Below are positions 46,345 through 53,873 of a stretch of 64,000 bases of DNA, in pieces (positions within the stretch are counted from its first letter, which is position 1; each line of letters starts with the position of its first letter). The position numbers were made by a program, and so were the translations under genes. The notes below the pieces were generated by a model that saw only the letters and a program-made list of their open reading frames with translations, ran no database searches and was not told where the DNA came from. Source of the stretch: an uncultured Prevotellaceae bacterium. Its GTDB lineage: Bacteria > Bacteroidota > Bacteroidia > Bacteroidales > Bacteroidaceae. The stretch is from positions 349,522-413,521 of the forward strand of contig CAMKSE010000001.1 of the NCBI GenBank assembly GCA_946415365.1, read 5' to 3'.

Positions 46345-46390
46345 TTTATATATCTTTATTAGTTTGCAATAATTTGTTTTAAGTTATGGG

Positions 46391-46400
46391 GGCAAAGATA
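46391..46400 (-). promoter_or_regulatory. Promoter -7 box TATCTTTGCC (minus strand)
   Basis: Near-consensus box 47 bases before the RCC1 protein start. Confidence 0.6.
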
Positions 46401-46482
46401 GTATAAAAAGCACAAATAACCAAATAAAAATGCATTTATTTGAGAAGGGTTATTAAAATATACTGCTGTTTTCGCAAACAAC

Positions 46483-46541
46483 ATCATCTATTCCACCTCG
46501 GGGATATCGCTCCAGCGGGTGGTGTAGCAGGGACTGCGGAA
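46483..46541. repeat. 60-bp repeat, copy 2
   Basis: Second copy of the element at 41850-41909, again between gene ends. The gap 46401-46798 contains this, a 22-bp repeat and no supported gene. Confidence 0.65.
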
Positions 46542-46739
46542 TTGAGCGTTGCTCTTCCTCAATCGCGACTCGGCAAAGTCCAAGCGAGCTTGACTCTGCT
46601 CTCGCTGCTCCATCGGTTCGTGTTTGATGCTGTCCTTGAAGACGCCTGCCTGTGTTACAGTATATACATACTTTTAAGTTCACATTCCATAACGATTAAG
46701 AAACCATTATCTTTGCACTTGAATAACAAATCACCCCTA

Positions 46740-46778
46740 CCCCACGCAGAAAAAAAACTGTATTCTGTATTCTGTATC
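46740..46778 (+). repeat. 22-bp repeat ACTGTATTCTGTATTCTGTATC, copy 4
   Basis: Core at 46757-46778, at the same distance from the RING stop as copy 3 is from the truncated RING copy, so it belongs to the duplicated segment. Confidence 0.85.
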
Positions 46779-46798
46779 ACATTTAAAATAGGCCGACT

Positions 46799-49063
46799 CT
46801 ACACGTTCAGCAACTTTGTTACTTCTGCTGGGTTGAGCGCCCATTCGTAGGTGTAAGCTTCATCGGCTTCGTCAGCGTTCTCTACAGAAGTCAAGTTCTG
46901 AGCCTGGGCCTTCATGTCGAGAAGCTGACCGATGGAGAGCTTCGTCTCCAGCTTGTGGAGCAACGCTTCGATAGATGTACCATCGGCACCTCGTAAGGTC
47001 TGAGCCGTAAATGGCATCTCCAGCCAGATGATCTCACGCTTGGCCACGTCGAGCACACCGAATATCAGCCCCTTGGAGAGATTCCCCTCGCTGACACGAA
47101 CCATGTGCTGGACGCAAGACGGGTCGTAGGCTACCCCATCCTTCTGAGAAACCTCCATCGGATTGGCGGAATTCATCCAACCGACGACCATATTGGGCGA
47201 AAGAGCACCTGTAGTGTAGGCGTTGCAGGAGAAATCGACATACTTGGCGCCAGCTGCCTCCAGTTCAGGCAATGACAGTTCGATATATTCGGCTGTTCCT
47301 ACCATCTCAGGGATGGATTGTATGTCGCCTGAGTGCTTAGCTCCTACACAGGTCAAGTTGTAATAGGCGCACTCTTCAATCTCATTATCTGGCAACGTGA
47401 TACGAGCGCTCAAGTCCATATCGAGGTGCTGGGCATGCAAACCCTTGCCCCACTGGAGGAACAGACGGACGGCATCACCCTCAACAGGGAATCGGGTTCC
47501 CATCAGGGCACAGGATGCATCCTGAACAGTTGCCGAACGGTCGCCCACGCTGACAGGAATGTTGTACAGCGCGGGATCGATGAAGATGGTCTTCGCCTCT
47601 GTCTGCTGGGCAGCGAAACGTCTTGCCATCGAAGCTCTATAGAGGTTGTTCACGGCTGCCGTCATCGCCTTGCGGATTTCGTCATCATAGAGCGCCAGTA
47701 GCTTGTTGGGCTCAATCCGATGGATGACACCAGTGATGGGCCTGGCCAGACGCACCTCGTTGGGGTCAAAATATGCATCCGCCGCATTGCCGAGTGAGAG
47801 CAGCAGACGGGCCGGCATTTTGTCGGCAATCTCCTCAAAGGCTGCAAGTACCTTATCGCTACCGAAGCGGAGCATGGTTGCGAACAGGCAACGGGCGAAG
47901 AGACCTGGACGCTCCTTCAGTAGCGTCAGCGTCGTGTCGGCATCGTTCTCTGAGCGTGCCTTATCGACACGCCCTTGCCAAGTAATGTAGTCCTGCCTGT
48001 AGAACACGTCGAGGATCTCTGCCAGATGGTCAAAGCCTTTCTTGCGAGCGTACTCAGCCAGACGGAGTGCACGGATCATACGAACCCACATGCCGCGCTT
48101 GGGATTCATGTTCTCAGCTGCCTGCTTGGCTGTCATCGGAATGGCATTCAGCCACTGTGCCACACGCAGACAGGCCTTGCGGTCGTACTTCAGCATAAGC
48201 TTCTTCTTCATGCCCTCTGCTGCATCAGCGCTCTCGTCGAGCGGTCCCCACATGTAAAAGTACAACTTGCGGGCATGGGCAACAAGTGTCTTCGGCTCGA
48301 TAATCTGCACATAGCCAGTCTTTTCGTACCAGAGGTAACGGAGCACGTCGGTAGGCGTCTTCAACAGCCTGGATGCCTCGTCTGCCTTATCCTGTTCCAC
48401 CAACAGCTTGACGACGAGCATGGCCGTTTCCTTCATGGTGATATTGGCATTCTCGGGCAGAGAGAACTCACGGAGCAGCTGTTCCAGCGAGTCCTTCTGT
48501 GTGCCGTCAAGCGGAGTGGCCGATGCCAAAAGGGATGCGAACACGTGCTTCATGTCCTCGACAGTGAACAGACGCAGTTCCTTCAACTGGCTGGCCTGTC
48601 CCTTATAGACGAAATCGGCAGTCTTAAACGGTGTGCCGCAGAACGGACAGCCATTGTAACGCTCTATTGGGAAAGTTCCCTCAGGAATAAGATGACCGCA
48701 AGGAAGTGTCGTTCCCTTGAACCCAGCCTCCTTTCCAAAGATATTGGCAATGAAGGTGATTAGGTGGTCGGCCAGCGTCTCACCAGTAGGTACATCCCAG
48801 CCCTTGACGAGCGGTGCCCAGTTGAGCTTCACGCCCATCACATCGTTGATGCACTGGGTAATCTCTGCGAGACGGTCGACAGGAACAGCATTCATGGCAT
48901 GAAGCAACTCCTCACTGACGCTGAAGCCATTCTCCTTCAGACGAGCGATGAATGCCATGACAGGCACGGAAGCATCAGACCTCATGTTAATGGCCTCACG
49001 GTTGATGTCGAGGAACACGGCACGGTAGCGCAAAGCTACGTTTATCAAAGTCTTATTGTTCAT
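46799..49063 (-). CDS. MXAN_6230/SCO0854-type RING-domain protein
   Basis: 754 residues, soluble. A RING-like zinc ribbon is near 120-150 (LPCGHLIPEGTF and GCPFCGTPF); the rest is helical, followed by a beta-rich C-terminal domain (from about QTEAKTIFIDPALYN). Proteins of the MXAN_6230/SCO0854 family with such a RING are found with MoxR ATPases, vWA proteins and TROVE proteins in bacterial RNA/stress modules, which matches the genes at 56.8-61.2 kb on the same strand; here an inserted cassette separates them. Its own promoter is at 49189 with a hairpin-bearing leader. The C-terminal third is duplicated at 39181. A ubiquitin-ligase role is not implied by the fold alone. Confidence 0.75.
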   Translation of the reverse strand: MNNKTLINVALRYRAVFLDINREAINMRSDASVPVMAFIARLKENGFSVSEELLHAMNAVPVDRLAEITQCINDVMGVKLNWAPLVKGWDVPTGETLADHLITFIANIFGKEAGFKGTTLPCGHLIPEGTFPIERYNGCPFCGTPFKTADFVYKGQASQLKELRLFTVEDMKHVFASLLASATPLDGTQKDSLEQLLREFSLPENANITMKETAMLVVKLLVEQDKADEASRLLKTPTDVLRYLWYEKTGYVQIIEPKTLVAHARKLYFYMWGPLDESADAAEGMKKKLMLKYDRKACLRVAQWLNAIPMTAKQAAENMNPKRGMWVRMIRALRLAEYARKKGFDHLAEILDVFYRQDYITWQGRVDKARSENDADTTLTLLKERPGLFARCLFATMLRFGSDKVLAAFEEIADKMPARLLLSLGNAADAYFDPNEVRLARPITGVIHRIEPNKLLALYDDEIRKAMTAAVNNLYRASMARRFAAQQTEAKTIFIDPALYNIPVSVGDRSATVQDASCALMGTRFPVEGDAVRLFLQWGKGLHAQHLDMDLSARITLPDNEIEECAYYNLTCVGAKHSGDIQSIPEMVGTAEYIELSLPELEAAGAKYVDFSCNAYTTGALSPNMVVGWMNSANPMEVSQKDGVAYDPSCVQHMVRVSEGNLSKGLIFGVLDVAKREIIWLEMPFTAQTLRGADGTSIEALLHKLETKLSIGQLLDMKAQAQNLTSVENADEADEAYTYEWALNPAEVTKLLNV

Positions 49064-49096
49064 AAGGTTTTTGTTTCTGAGTTATCGCAACAGAAA

Positions 49097-49156
49097 GAGA
49101 GAGGTAATTGAACGGCTAAGGGCAGAAGGTGAAGTAAGCCGTTCTTGACCTCTCTC
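49097..49156 (-). promoter_or_regulatory. Long leader hairpin before the RING gene
   Basis: Two stacked perfect stems, GAGAGAGGT / ACCTCTCTC and inner GAACGGCT / AGCCGTTC, around a 19-base loop, within the transcribed leader 34 bases before the start. No T-run follows, so it is not a simple terminator; it may bind a protein or act as a small RNA. Confidence 0.6.
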
Positions 49157-49188
49157 ATTTTAGCTGCGGGATTATTATGTTAAACGAC

Positions 49189-49198
49189 TGCAAATATA
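49189..49198 (-). promoter_or_regulatory. Promoter -7 box TATATTTGCA (minus strand)
   Basis: Consensus box for the RING gene, giving a leader of about 120 bases. Confidence 0.65.
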
Positions 49199-49323
49199 CG
49201 GAAAACAATTGAAACTGCCAAATTATTTTGGATTTTTGTGGCATTTTATTTTGGTTTTTTGCGAAAAGACAAAAAAATAGAGGCCGGCCTCGGGTGAGGT
49301 CGGTCTCCATGGAGAGATTGAAT

Positions 49324-49437
49324 TTAGAATGTGATAGGTCCGTGACCCATGCAACTCGTCGTTCCGAGGGCAGTCAGGGCTGCCGTGAGGATACTGATGA
49401 CGAACTGAATGATGGTCTTCCAAGTTTCCTTTTTCAT
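49324..49437 (-). CDS. Smalltalk-type peptide
   Basis: 37 residues (MKKETWKTIIQFVISILTAA, then LTALGTTSCMGHGPITF), too short for usual gene calling. The sequence and position, just downstream of an HU-HIG gene on the same strand, match the smalltalk peptides of Bacteroides and Prevotella. It has one membrane-spanning segment; a Cys near the end could be lipidated only if it acted as a lipobox, which is not clear. The function of this family is unknown. It is probably co-transcribed with the HU gene (63 bases apart). Confidence 0.85.
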   Translation of the reverse strand: MKKETWKTIIQFVISILTAALTALGTTSCMGHGPITF

Positions 49438-49500
49438 GATGATGCTGTTTTAAGGGTTAAACATTCTCGTTGTAAAGAGTGCGCCCGCAGGCGCTACTCT

Positions 49501-50265
49501 CTAGTCGTTCTCGCCAGTGTCGTCGTCACTCTTGGTGAAGGTCTTTGAGGCAGCCTCGCTGCTCTGACCGTTCTTGATGGCGATGGCCTTCACGGTAGCC
49601 GTGTTGCTCAGGGTGAACGCCTCACTGTAGAGAGAGCTCTCAGCCGTAGGCGTCGAGCCGTCGGTGGTGTAGCGGATCTCCGCCCCCTGCTCAGCCTGGA
49701 TGCTCACCGAGGTGGTCTCAGCAAACGGGGTCGTTCCGCTGATCTGCGGTGCACTCACAGTCTGTGACAGACTGCCGCCGTCTCCTGACTCCTGACCGTC
49801 ACCCTCGGGATCCTCCACGGTGCCGGCGTCGGCAGAGGTCACTCGCTTCACGATGTCACCGTTGCGGTCGTAACAGGTGATCTGGATAGCGGTGTCGGCC
49901 AACTCGTCCTTCAGATCCTGAGTGGGCGTGAAGATGATGCGGCGACTGGTGATCAGAGAGGACTTCACATCCTCGACCTTCTCAACACTCTTGGCTCGGA
50001 GACCGAAGCGCATGCTTCCCAGTCCGGGCAGTGCCACAGAGTGACCTTCGGTGGCCCAGGCCTTGATCACCTCACCGGCTGCATCCCAGCAGGCCTTCAT
50101 CACGCCCTGGCTGACGCCGCTTCGGAGGGCTGCCTCGCGGATGACCTTCGCCTGACTCAGTGCGATGTAGAGCTCGGGTTGCATCACATAACGATAGACA
50201 CCGGGATCGTTCTCGTCTTTGGTGAACTTAATCTTTCGTTCAACTGCTTTTACTTTCAATGCCAT
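49501..50265 (-). CDS. HU-HIG family DNA-binding protein with chitobiase-type C-terminus
   Basis: 254 residues. The first 130 residues are an HU-related (HU-HIG) DNA-binding domain (MALKVKAVERKIKF, ALSQAKVIREAALRSGVSQG, KSSLITSRRIIFTPTQDLKD). A short acidic linker leads to a chitobiase C-terminal-type beta module (IRYTTDGSTPTAESSLYSEA), an odd partner for a cytosolic DNA-binding protein, since these modules are usually seen in secreted proteins. The same module type occurs in the RCC1 surface protein 3 kb away. Together with the smalltalk peptide, the VirE/DUF3987 protein and the peptidase it forms the standard Bacteroidales accessory cassette. Confidence 0.85.
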   Translation of the reverse strand: MALKVKAVERKIKFTKDENDPGVYRYVMQPELYIALSQAKVIREAALRSGVSQGVMKACWDAAGEVIKAWATEGHSVALPGLGSMRFGLRAKSVEKVEDVKSSLITSRRIIFTPTQDLKDELADTAIQITCYDRNGDIVKRVTSADAGTVEDPEGDGQESGDGGSLSQTVSAPQISGTTPFAETTSVSIQAEQGAEIRYTTDGSTPTAESSLYSEAFTLSNTATVKAIAIKNGQSSEAASKTFTKSDDDTGEND

Positions 50266-50438
50266 AATGATTGATGTTTAAGGGTTAATGATTAGGGTTA
50301 ATGGTTTGTTTTGTAAAATGTTTTTACTTGTCAAAGAACCGACTCCGATTTGTGCTTTACCTAAGGAACAATCGTCCGCGCGCCAGGAAAAATTTGTTAC
50401 CTAGTTAGGGCGCAAATTTCGTGTTTTTTCTTTGACAA

Positions 50439-50448
50439 TGCAAAGGTA
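50439..50448 (-). promoter_or_regulatory. Promoter -7 box TACCTTTGCA (minus strand)
   Basis: Consensus box for the HU/smalltalk unit; leader of about 170 bases. Confidence 0.65.
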
Positions 50449-50542
50449 CGAATTTTTCGTGTATTCTGCAAATTTTCGAGCCAAAAAGGCACGCGAAAAA
50501 GCACGGTGTATCGGATCGGATCCCGGGCAAAATGACAAAAGT

Positions 50543-50564
50543 GATACAGAATACAGAATACAGT
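50543..50564 (-). repeat. 22-bp repeat, copy 5 (inverted)
   Basis: GATACAGAATACAGAATACA and GT, the reverse complement of the repeat, followed by TTTTTAAAA. Confidence 0.85.
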
Positions 50565-50608
50565 TTTTAAAACGTGTCCCCATACCCTTGTCAATCAGTA
50601 TATAAGAT

Positions 50609-50638
50609 TTTATATAATATATATATATTATATAAAAT
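50609..50638. repeat. 30-bp perfect AT palindrome
   Basis: TTTTATATAATATA followed by TA and its exact complement. It lies midway between an inverted and a direct copy of the 22-bp repeat, so the interval 50543-50702 could form a cruciform. Confidence 0.7.
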
Positions 50639-50663
50639 TATAATTTACTTCACACTACCCCAC

Positions 50664-50702
50664 CCCCACGCGAAAAAAAAACTGTATTCTGTATTCTGTA
50701 TC
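50664..50702 (+). repeat. 22-bp repeat ACTGTATTCTGTATTCTGTATC, copy 6
   Basis: Core at 50681-50702 with the lead-in CCCCCACGCGAAAAAAAA, directly before the WYL gene promoter. Confidence 0.85.
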
Positions 50703-50733
50703 CAAAAGTTTTGGCCGTGTGGGAAAAAGAACG

Positions 50734-50743
50734 TATCTTTGCA
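50734..50743 (+). promoter_or_regulatory. Promoter -7 box TATCTTTGCA of the WYL gene
   Basis: Exact consensus, but only three bases before the ATG at 50747. The transcript would begin at or just after that ATG, which implies a leaderless message or a start at 50768. Confidence 0.6.
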
Positions 50744-50746
50744 GGC

Positions 50747-51634
50747 ATGAAGACAGGACTACAGTTTATGCACTATGTGTGGATCGTGAACACACTGAGG
50801 CAGCGCAGGAAGTTGACACTGAGTGAGTTGAATGACCTGTGGGTGACTGACGAGGTGGCTGAGGGTAATCCCCTACCCCGCAGCAGCTTCAACAAGTACC
50901 GTGACGCCATTCTCGACATGTTCGGACTCATTATCGAGTGCGACACCACCTATCATTATTATATCAGTAACCCGCGCGAGATCGACGAGGACCATACGAA
51001 GCAGTGGATGCTCTCGACGCTAACCACGGGTCTGACGCTCAGTGGCAGCTCGGCCATCAAGGACAGCATCATCCTGGAGAACGTGCCAGCGGGTTACGAG
51101 TTCCTGCCTACGATCCTGCAGGCCATCCGTCAGACGCGTGTCATCATGATGAGTTATCAGAAGTTCGGCTTCGCCCCTTACACGAAGCCGGTTAATCCCT
51201 ATGCCGTAAGGTTGTTCCGTCAGCGGTGGTATCTGTTGGCCGACAATGGTGAGCGCATGGCCATCTACGCGCTCGACCGTATGCAGTCGGTGGTGTTGAC
51301 CGACCAGCATTTCAACCGTCCGATAGACTTTTCGCCGGAGGCTTATTTCGCAGAATACTTCGGTGTGATGACCGACGGCACACCGTTGGAGCACGTGGTG
51401 CTGAGGGCGCACGGCAAGATGGCCAACCTGTTGCGCACGCTGCCCCTCCACGCCTCGCAGCGTGAACTGGAGCGTGGTGAGGACTATACCGACTTTGCCC
51501 TCGACATCCGGCCATCGATTGATTTCGTCAGTGAACTGTTGTCGAAGACAGACGGGCTAGACGTGCTGGAACCGCAGAGCCTGAAGGAGAAAATACGTCA
51601 GATATTGGAAGATGCCCTGAGGCGAAATCCGTAA
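50747..51634 (+). CDS. WYL-domain transcriptional regulator
   Basis: 295 residues from the ATG at 50747; an upstream in-frame TTG at 50711 is excluded by the promoter. The N-terminal winged helix (IVNTLRQRRKLTLSELNDLW) is followed by a linker and a WYL domain with RVIMMSYQKFG, VRLFRQRWYLLADNG and IYALDRMQSV, a ligand-sensing fold that often binds nucleic acid or nucleotides; the final WCX-type part (VVLRAHGKMANLLRTLPLHA) is present. WYL proteins frequently control phage-defence or mobile-element genes. It precedes the small peptide and the S24 peptidase and ends with a terminator. Confidence 0.85.
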   Translation: MKTGLQFMHYVWIVNTLRQRRKLTLSELNDLWVTDEVAEGNPLPRSSFNKYRDAILDMFGLIIECDTTYHYYISNPREIDEDHTKQWMLSTLTTGLTLSGSSAIKDSIILENVPAGYEFLPTILQAIRQTRVIMMSYQKFGFAPYTKPVNPYAVRLFRQRWYLLADNGERMAIYALDRMQSVVLTDQHFNRPIDFSPEAYFAEYFGVMTDGTPLEHVVLRAHGKMANLLRTLPLHASQRELERGEDYTDFALDIRPSIDFVSELLSKTDGLDVLEPQSLKEKIRQILEDALRRNP

Positions 51635-51662
51635 AATCATTAATTTAAGTTAAAAATTTGGA

Positions 51663-51695
51663 GGTGTACACACTTTGGGTACACCCCACTTTTTA
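51663..51695 (+). terminator. Rho-independent terminator of the WYL gene
   Basis: 7-bp stem GGTGTAC / GTACACC followed by CCACTTTTTA, 28 bases after the stop. Confidence 0.7.
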
Positions 51696-51728
51696 CTTTG
51701 CAGCCGTAAACCAATTAATTTATGAGTT

Positions 51729-51803
51729 ATGGCTGGAATGTATTTATTATTTGTGTTGGTAGTTGCCCTCGTCAATATGATGAGCGCCTACGTTGAAAGG
51801 TAA
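51729..51803 (+). CDS. Small hydrophobic peptide, possible
   Basis: 24 residues (MAGMYLLFVLVVALVNMMSA and four more), almost entirely one membrane segment, ending in ER. A TTACTTTGCA box lies about 27 bases upstream, so it could be translated from the leader of the S24 peptidase transcript. It resembles single-helix toxins or leader peptides, but no match is known to me and it could be chance. Confidence 0.4.
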   Translation: MAGMYLLFVLVVALVNMMSAYVER

Positions 51804-51860
51804 AAAAGTAAAAAGGTAAAAAGGTAAAAAGGTAAAAAGTAAAAGTAAAAAAGTAAAAAG
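51798..51860. repeat. Tandem GGTAAAAA-type repeat
   Basis: About seven imperfect units of AAGGTAAA/AAGTAAAA in the gap before the S24 gene. Copy-number changes here would alter promoter or leader spacing. Confidence 0.75.
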
Positions 51861-51872
51861 ACAATTAATGCA

Positions 51873-52748
51873 ATGACTAACAAAAGAACAATTGTGAGAG
51901 CTGGCTGGGAGCCAGACTTGATGACAGCGGAGGAAGCGATGGCCTTCTTCGACAGCAAGGGTATCGCCTATGAGATCTGCGACACGCCGATCCCCGTGTT
52001 GGCAAACAGAGTGAACTGTGGTAAGCCACTGGATGCCGGTGAGCAGATGATCGACGACTATTACCATGTGCCGAAATCGGCAGTGGGTCTTCATCCGGTG
52101 CTGGATGTGCCGGCTCAGGGCGATTCGATGATCGGCGCCGACATTCAAGAGGACGACTTGCTGCGGATGGAGCTCGGCGCACTGCCGCACGATGGCGATA
52201 TCGTGCTGGCCGAGGTAGACAGGGAGTGTACGGTAAAGGTGTACTTCACCGACGACCAGCAGCAGAAATGGCTGTTGCCGATGAACGACAGGTACAGTCC
52301 TATTCTGCTGACTCCCGAGCAGGAGCCGCGGATAACGGGAGTTGTGCGCAGGATCGTGAAGGGGATCCCCCATCTGTCGTACCGTGAATGCATGGCTATT
52401 GTGAACCGTCACAAGAAGCAGCAGGCAGAGGCGGGTGATGTGTTCACGCGGGTGAAGAAGGCTGTCACGGAGGGAAGTCTGCTGTTCTGGGCGTCATCGG
52501 CATGGGCGGTGGTCTATTGTGTGGCGCGCGACTGCAGCGGCTATGAGGGCAGTATGAAGGAGTTTGAGGAGAAAGCCATGAACATGGCACTGCCGAAGAC
52601 GTTCGAGCATGTATGCACGCGGGGTGCCGTCCAGCGCACCATCAGCAACCACCCCTACATGCGCCTGCATATAGACAAATGGAAGGACAACGGCGCTTCA
52701 CTGCGTGAGACTGTCTTGATGGAGTTTTTGAAAAAGTTTCTGCTGTAG
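51873..52748 (+). CDS. LexA/UmuD-like S24 peptidase-fold regulator with C-terminal extension
   Basis: 291 residues. The S24 dyad is Ser85 (VPAQGDSMIG) and Lys122 (ECTVKVYF), 37 residues apart as in LexA and UmuD. Cys49-Gly50 (VNCGKP) lies 35 residues before the Ser, the same spacing and residues as the UmuD cleavage site Cys24-Gly25, so RecA-assisted self-cleavage is likely. The 48 residues before it do not form an evident helix-turn-helix; the last 120 residues (VTEGSLLFWASSAWAVVYC, KKFLL) are an unrecognised extension. It may sense DNA damage and switch the cassette. Preceded by a tandem repeat and followed by a terminator. Confidence 0.82.
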   Translation: MTNKRTIVRAGWEPDLMTAEEAMAFFDSKGIAYEICDTPIPVLANRVNCGKPLDAGEQMIDDYYHVPKSAVGLHPVLDVPAQGDSMIGADIQEDDLLRMELGALPHDGDIVLAEVDRECTVKVYFTDDQQQKWLLPMNDRYSPILLTPEQEPRITGVVRRIVKGIPHLSYRECMAIVNRHKKQQAEAGDVFTRVKKAVTEGSLLFWASSAWAVVYCVARDCSGYEGSMKEFEEKAMNMALPKTFEHVCTRGAVQRTISNHPYMRLHIDKWKDNGASLRETVLMEFLKKFLL

Positions 52749-52818
52749 TTTCTGACGTGCAGAAAGAACAAAGGCTCATCTTTCTGCTTTTCCAACGACT
52801 TTCTGTATTTAGTTTCTG

Positions 52819-52846
52819 AATGCGTTCCAAGAGATTGGAGCGCATT
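52819..52846 (+). terminator. Rho-independent terminator
   Basis: 12-bp stem AATGCGTTCCAA / TTGGAGCGCATT (one mismatch) with a GAGA loop, followed by TGTTTTGT. Confidence 0.7.
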
Positions 52847-52857
52847 TGTTTTGTGTC

Positions 52858-52867
52858 TACTTTTGCA
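52858..52867 (+). promoter_or_regulatory. Promoter -7 box TACTTTTGCA
   Basis: Consensus box 53 bases before the 52920 gene; probably the start of the transcript through the M15 peptidase. Confidence 0.65.
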
Positions 52868-52919
52868 GTGTGAATTCACAATAGTAACAATTTAACAAGC
52901 AAAAGAAAGGAACAAGATT

Positions 52920-53291
52920 ATGAAACAAAACAAAATTCAAGAAATCCGTATTCTGGTCAACGACGAAGAGGTACTCGACGCTGCTGACATGATCCTAGCC
53001 GAGAAACTCGAACAAATGAACCGTCACAGCAAGTTCTGCTACACGGCAACCGAGATTGCCAAGACCTTCGGCATGGAGGCACCCGACCTGAACTCCTTCC
53101 TCCAGGACCAGGGCGTGATCCAGAAGGTGCACGGCCAGTGGCAGCTGACCAAGAACTTCCAGCATATGGACCTGACCGCCAAGCGGTGGAAGTTCGAACA
53201 CGACCACGACGGACGGCGACGAATGAAGTCGACTCTGGTCTGGACGGACAGAGGAAGGAAGTTTATTCTGGACCTGGCACGAAGAGGATGA
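52920..53291 (+). CDS. Phage antirepressor-like (KilAC-type) protein
   Basis: 123 residues. It matches the C-terminal domain of phage antirepressors: YTATEIAKTFGMEAPDLNSF is the helix-turn-helix-like start, IQKVHGQWQLTKNFQHMDL the middle, and TLVWTDRGRKFILDL the typical end. The N-terminal BRO or KilA part is missing, so it is a short, stand-alone form. It may counteract the S24 regulator or bind DNA within the cassette. It is followed after three bases by a Cys-rich mini-gene. Confidence 0.75.
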   Translation: MKQNKIQEIRILVNDEEVLDAADMILAEKLEQMNRHSKFCYTATEIAKTFGMEAPDLNSFLQDQGVIQKVHGQWQLTKNFQHMDLTAKRWKFEHDHDGRRRMKSTLVWTDRGRKFILDLARRG

Positions 53292-53294
53292 GGT

Positions 53295-53471
53295 ATGAGA
53301 AACAGAAACGGTATCGAGATCAAGGAGTGCTGTGCCAGTTGTGCGCATAAGCGTCAGACAAGACTGATGACGAGGCGCCGCTGCAAGAAACTGGGCAGAC
53401 TGGTCAGTCCACATGACTACTGCAAACTATGGCAGATGGCAGGCTATCTGCAGGCTGCCGGACAAGATTAA
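53295..53471 (+). CDS. Small cysteine-rich protein
   Basis: 58 residues (MRNRNGIEIKECCASCAHKR and onward), with Cys pairs CCASC, a later C (RRRCKK) and C in DYCKLW; four spaced Cys could bind one zinc ion. Basic in the middle, which fits nucleic-acid binding. It was found by reading the 220-base gap between two clear genes: start and stop fit, and it lies three bases after the antirepressor-like gene. Function unknown. Confidence 0.6.
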   Translation: MRNRNGIEIKECCASCAHKRQTRLMTRRRCKKLGRLVSPHDYCKLWQMAGYLQAAGQD

Positions 53472-53510
53472 AACAACGAATTAAAACTAATTAAACGAAT
53501 TATACTAATT

Positions 53511-53873
53511 ATGCAAGACAACAAAACAGTGACGCTGAACGCTCAAGTAGCCGTCAGCAAGACAGAGAACGGTTTGGATTGTGTACAGGTGCTGCCTGAC
53601 AATCCATGTATCGGACTAGTGGAGTCGTTCCGCGGCTTTGGCTACGGCCAGATGCTGGGTAATGGCTCGTTTGAATTCGAGCGTGTCAAGCGCAAGAAGA
53701 AGGGCAAGCCGGAAATGAAGGTGGGCTATGGCAGTCTGTCGTTCAGTACGGATGACAACGACCGTGTGCTCTTCATCGTACCGTCGGACCTGCGCTACGA
53801 CCTGCCGGCGATTCTGAAGAAGGGAACGACACAGATTATCAAGTATCTGAAGGAAAACCATTACAGCCTATGA
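53511..53873 (+). CDS. Unknown cassette protein
   Basis: 120 residues. A beta-rich protein with a basic patch (FERVKRKKKGKPEMKVGYGS) that may contact nucleic acid. It overlaps the VirE/DUF3987 gene by four bases (ATGA), so it is translated with it. No family is recognised; the coupling suggests it works with the primase-helicase-like protein. Confidence 0.65.
   Translation: MQDNKTVTLNAQVAVSKTENGLDCVQVLPDNPCIGLVESFRGFGYGQMLGNGSFEFERVKRKKKGKPEMKVGYGSLSFSTDDNDRVLFIVPSDLRYDLPAILKKGTTQIIKYLKENHYSL

Noticed and set aside
47333..48763. Open frames on the plus strand opposite the RING gene, also opposite its duplicate
   Set aside because: Antisense shadows of a GC-rich gene; they have no motif and the pair is duplicated only because the RING segment is.
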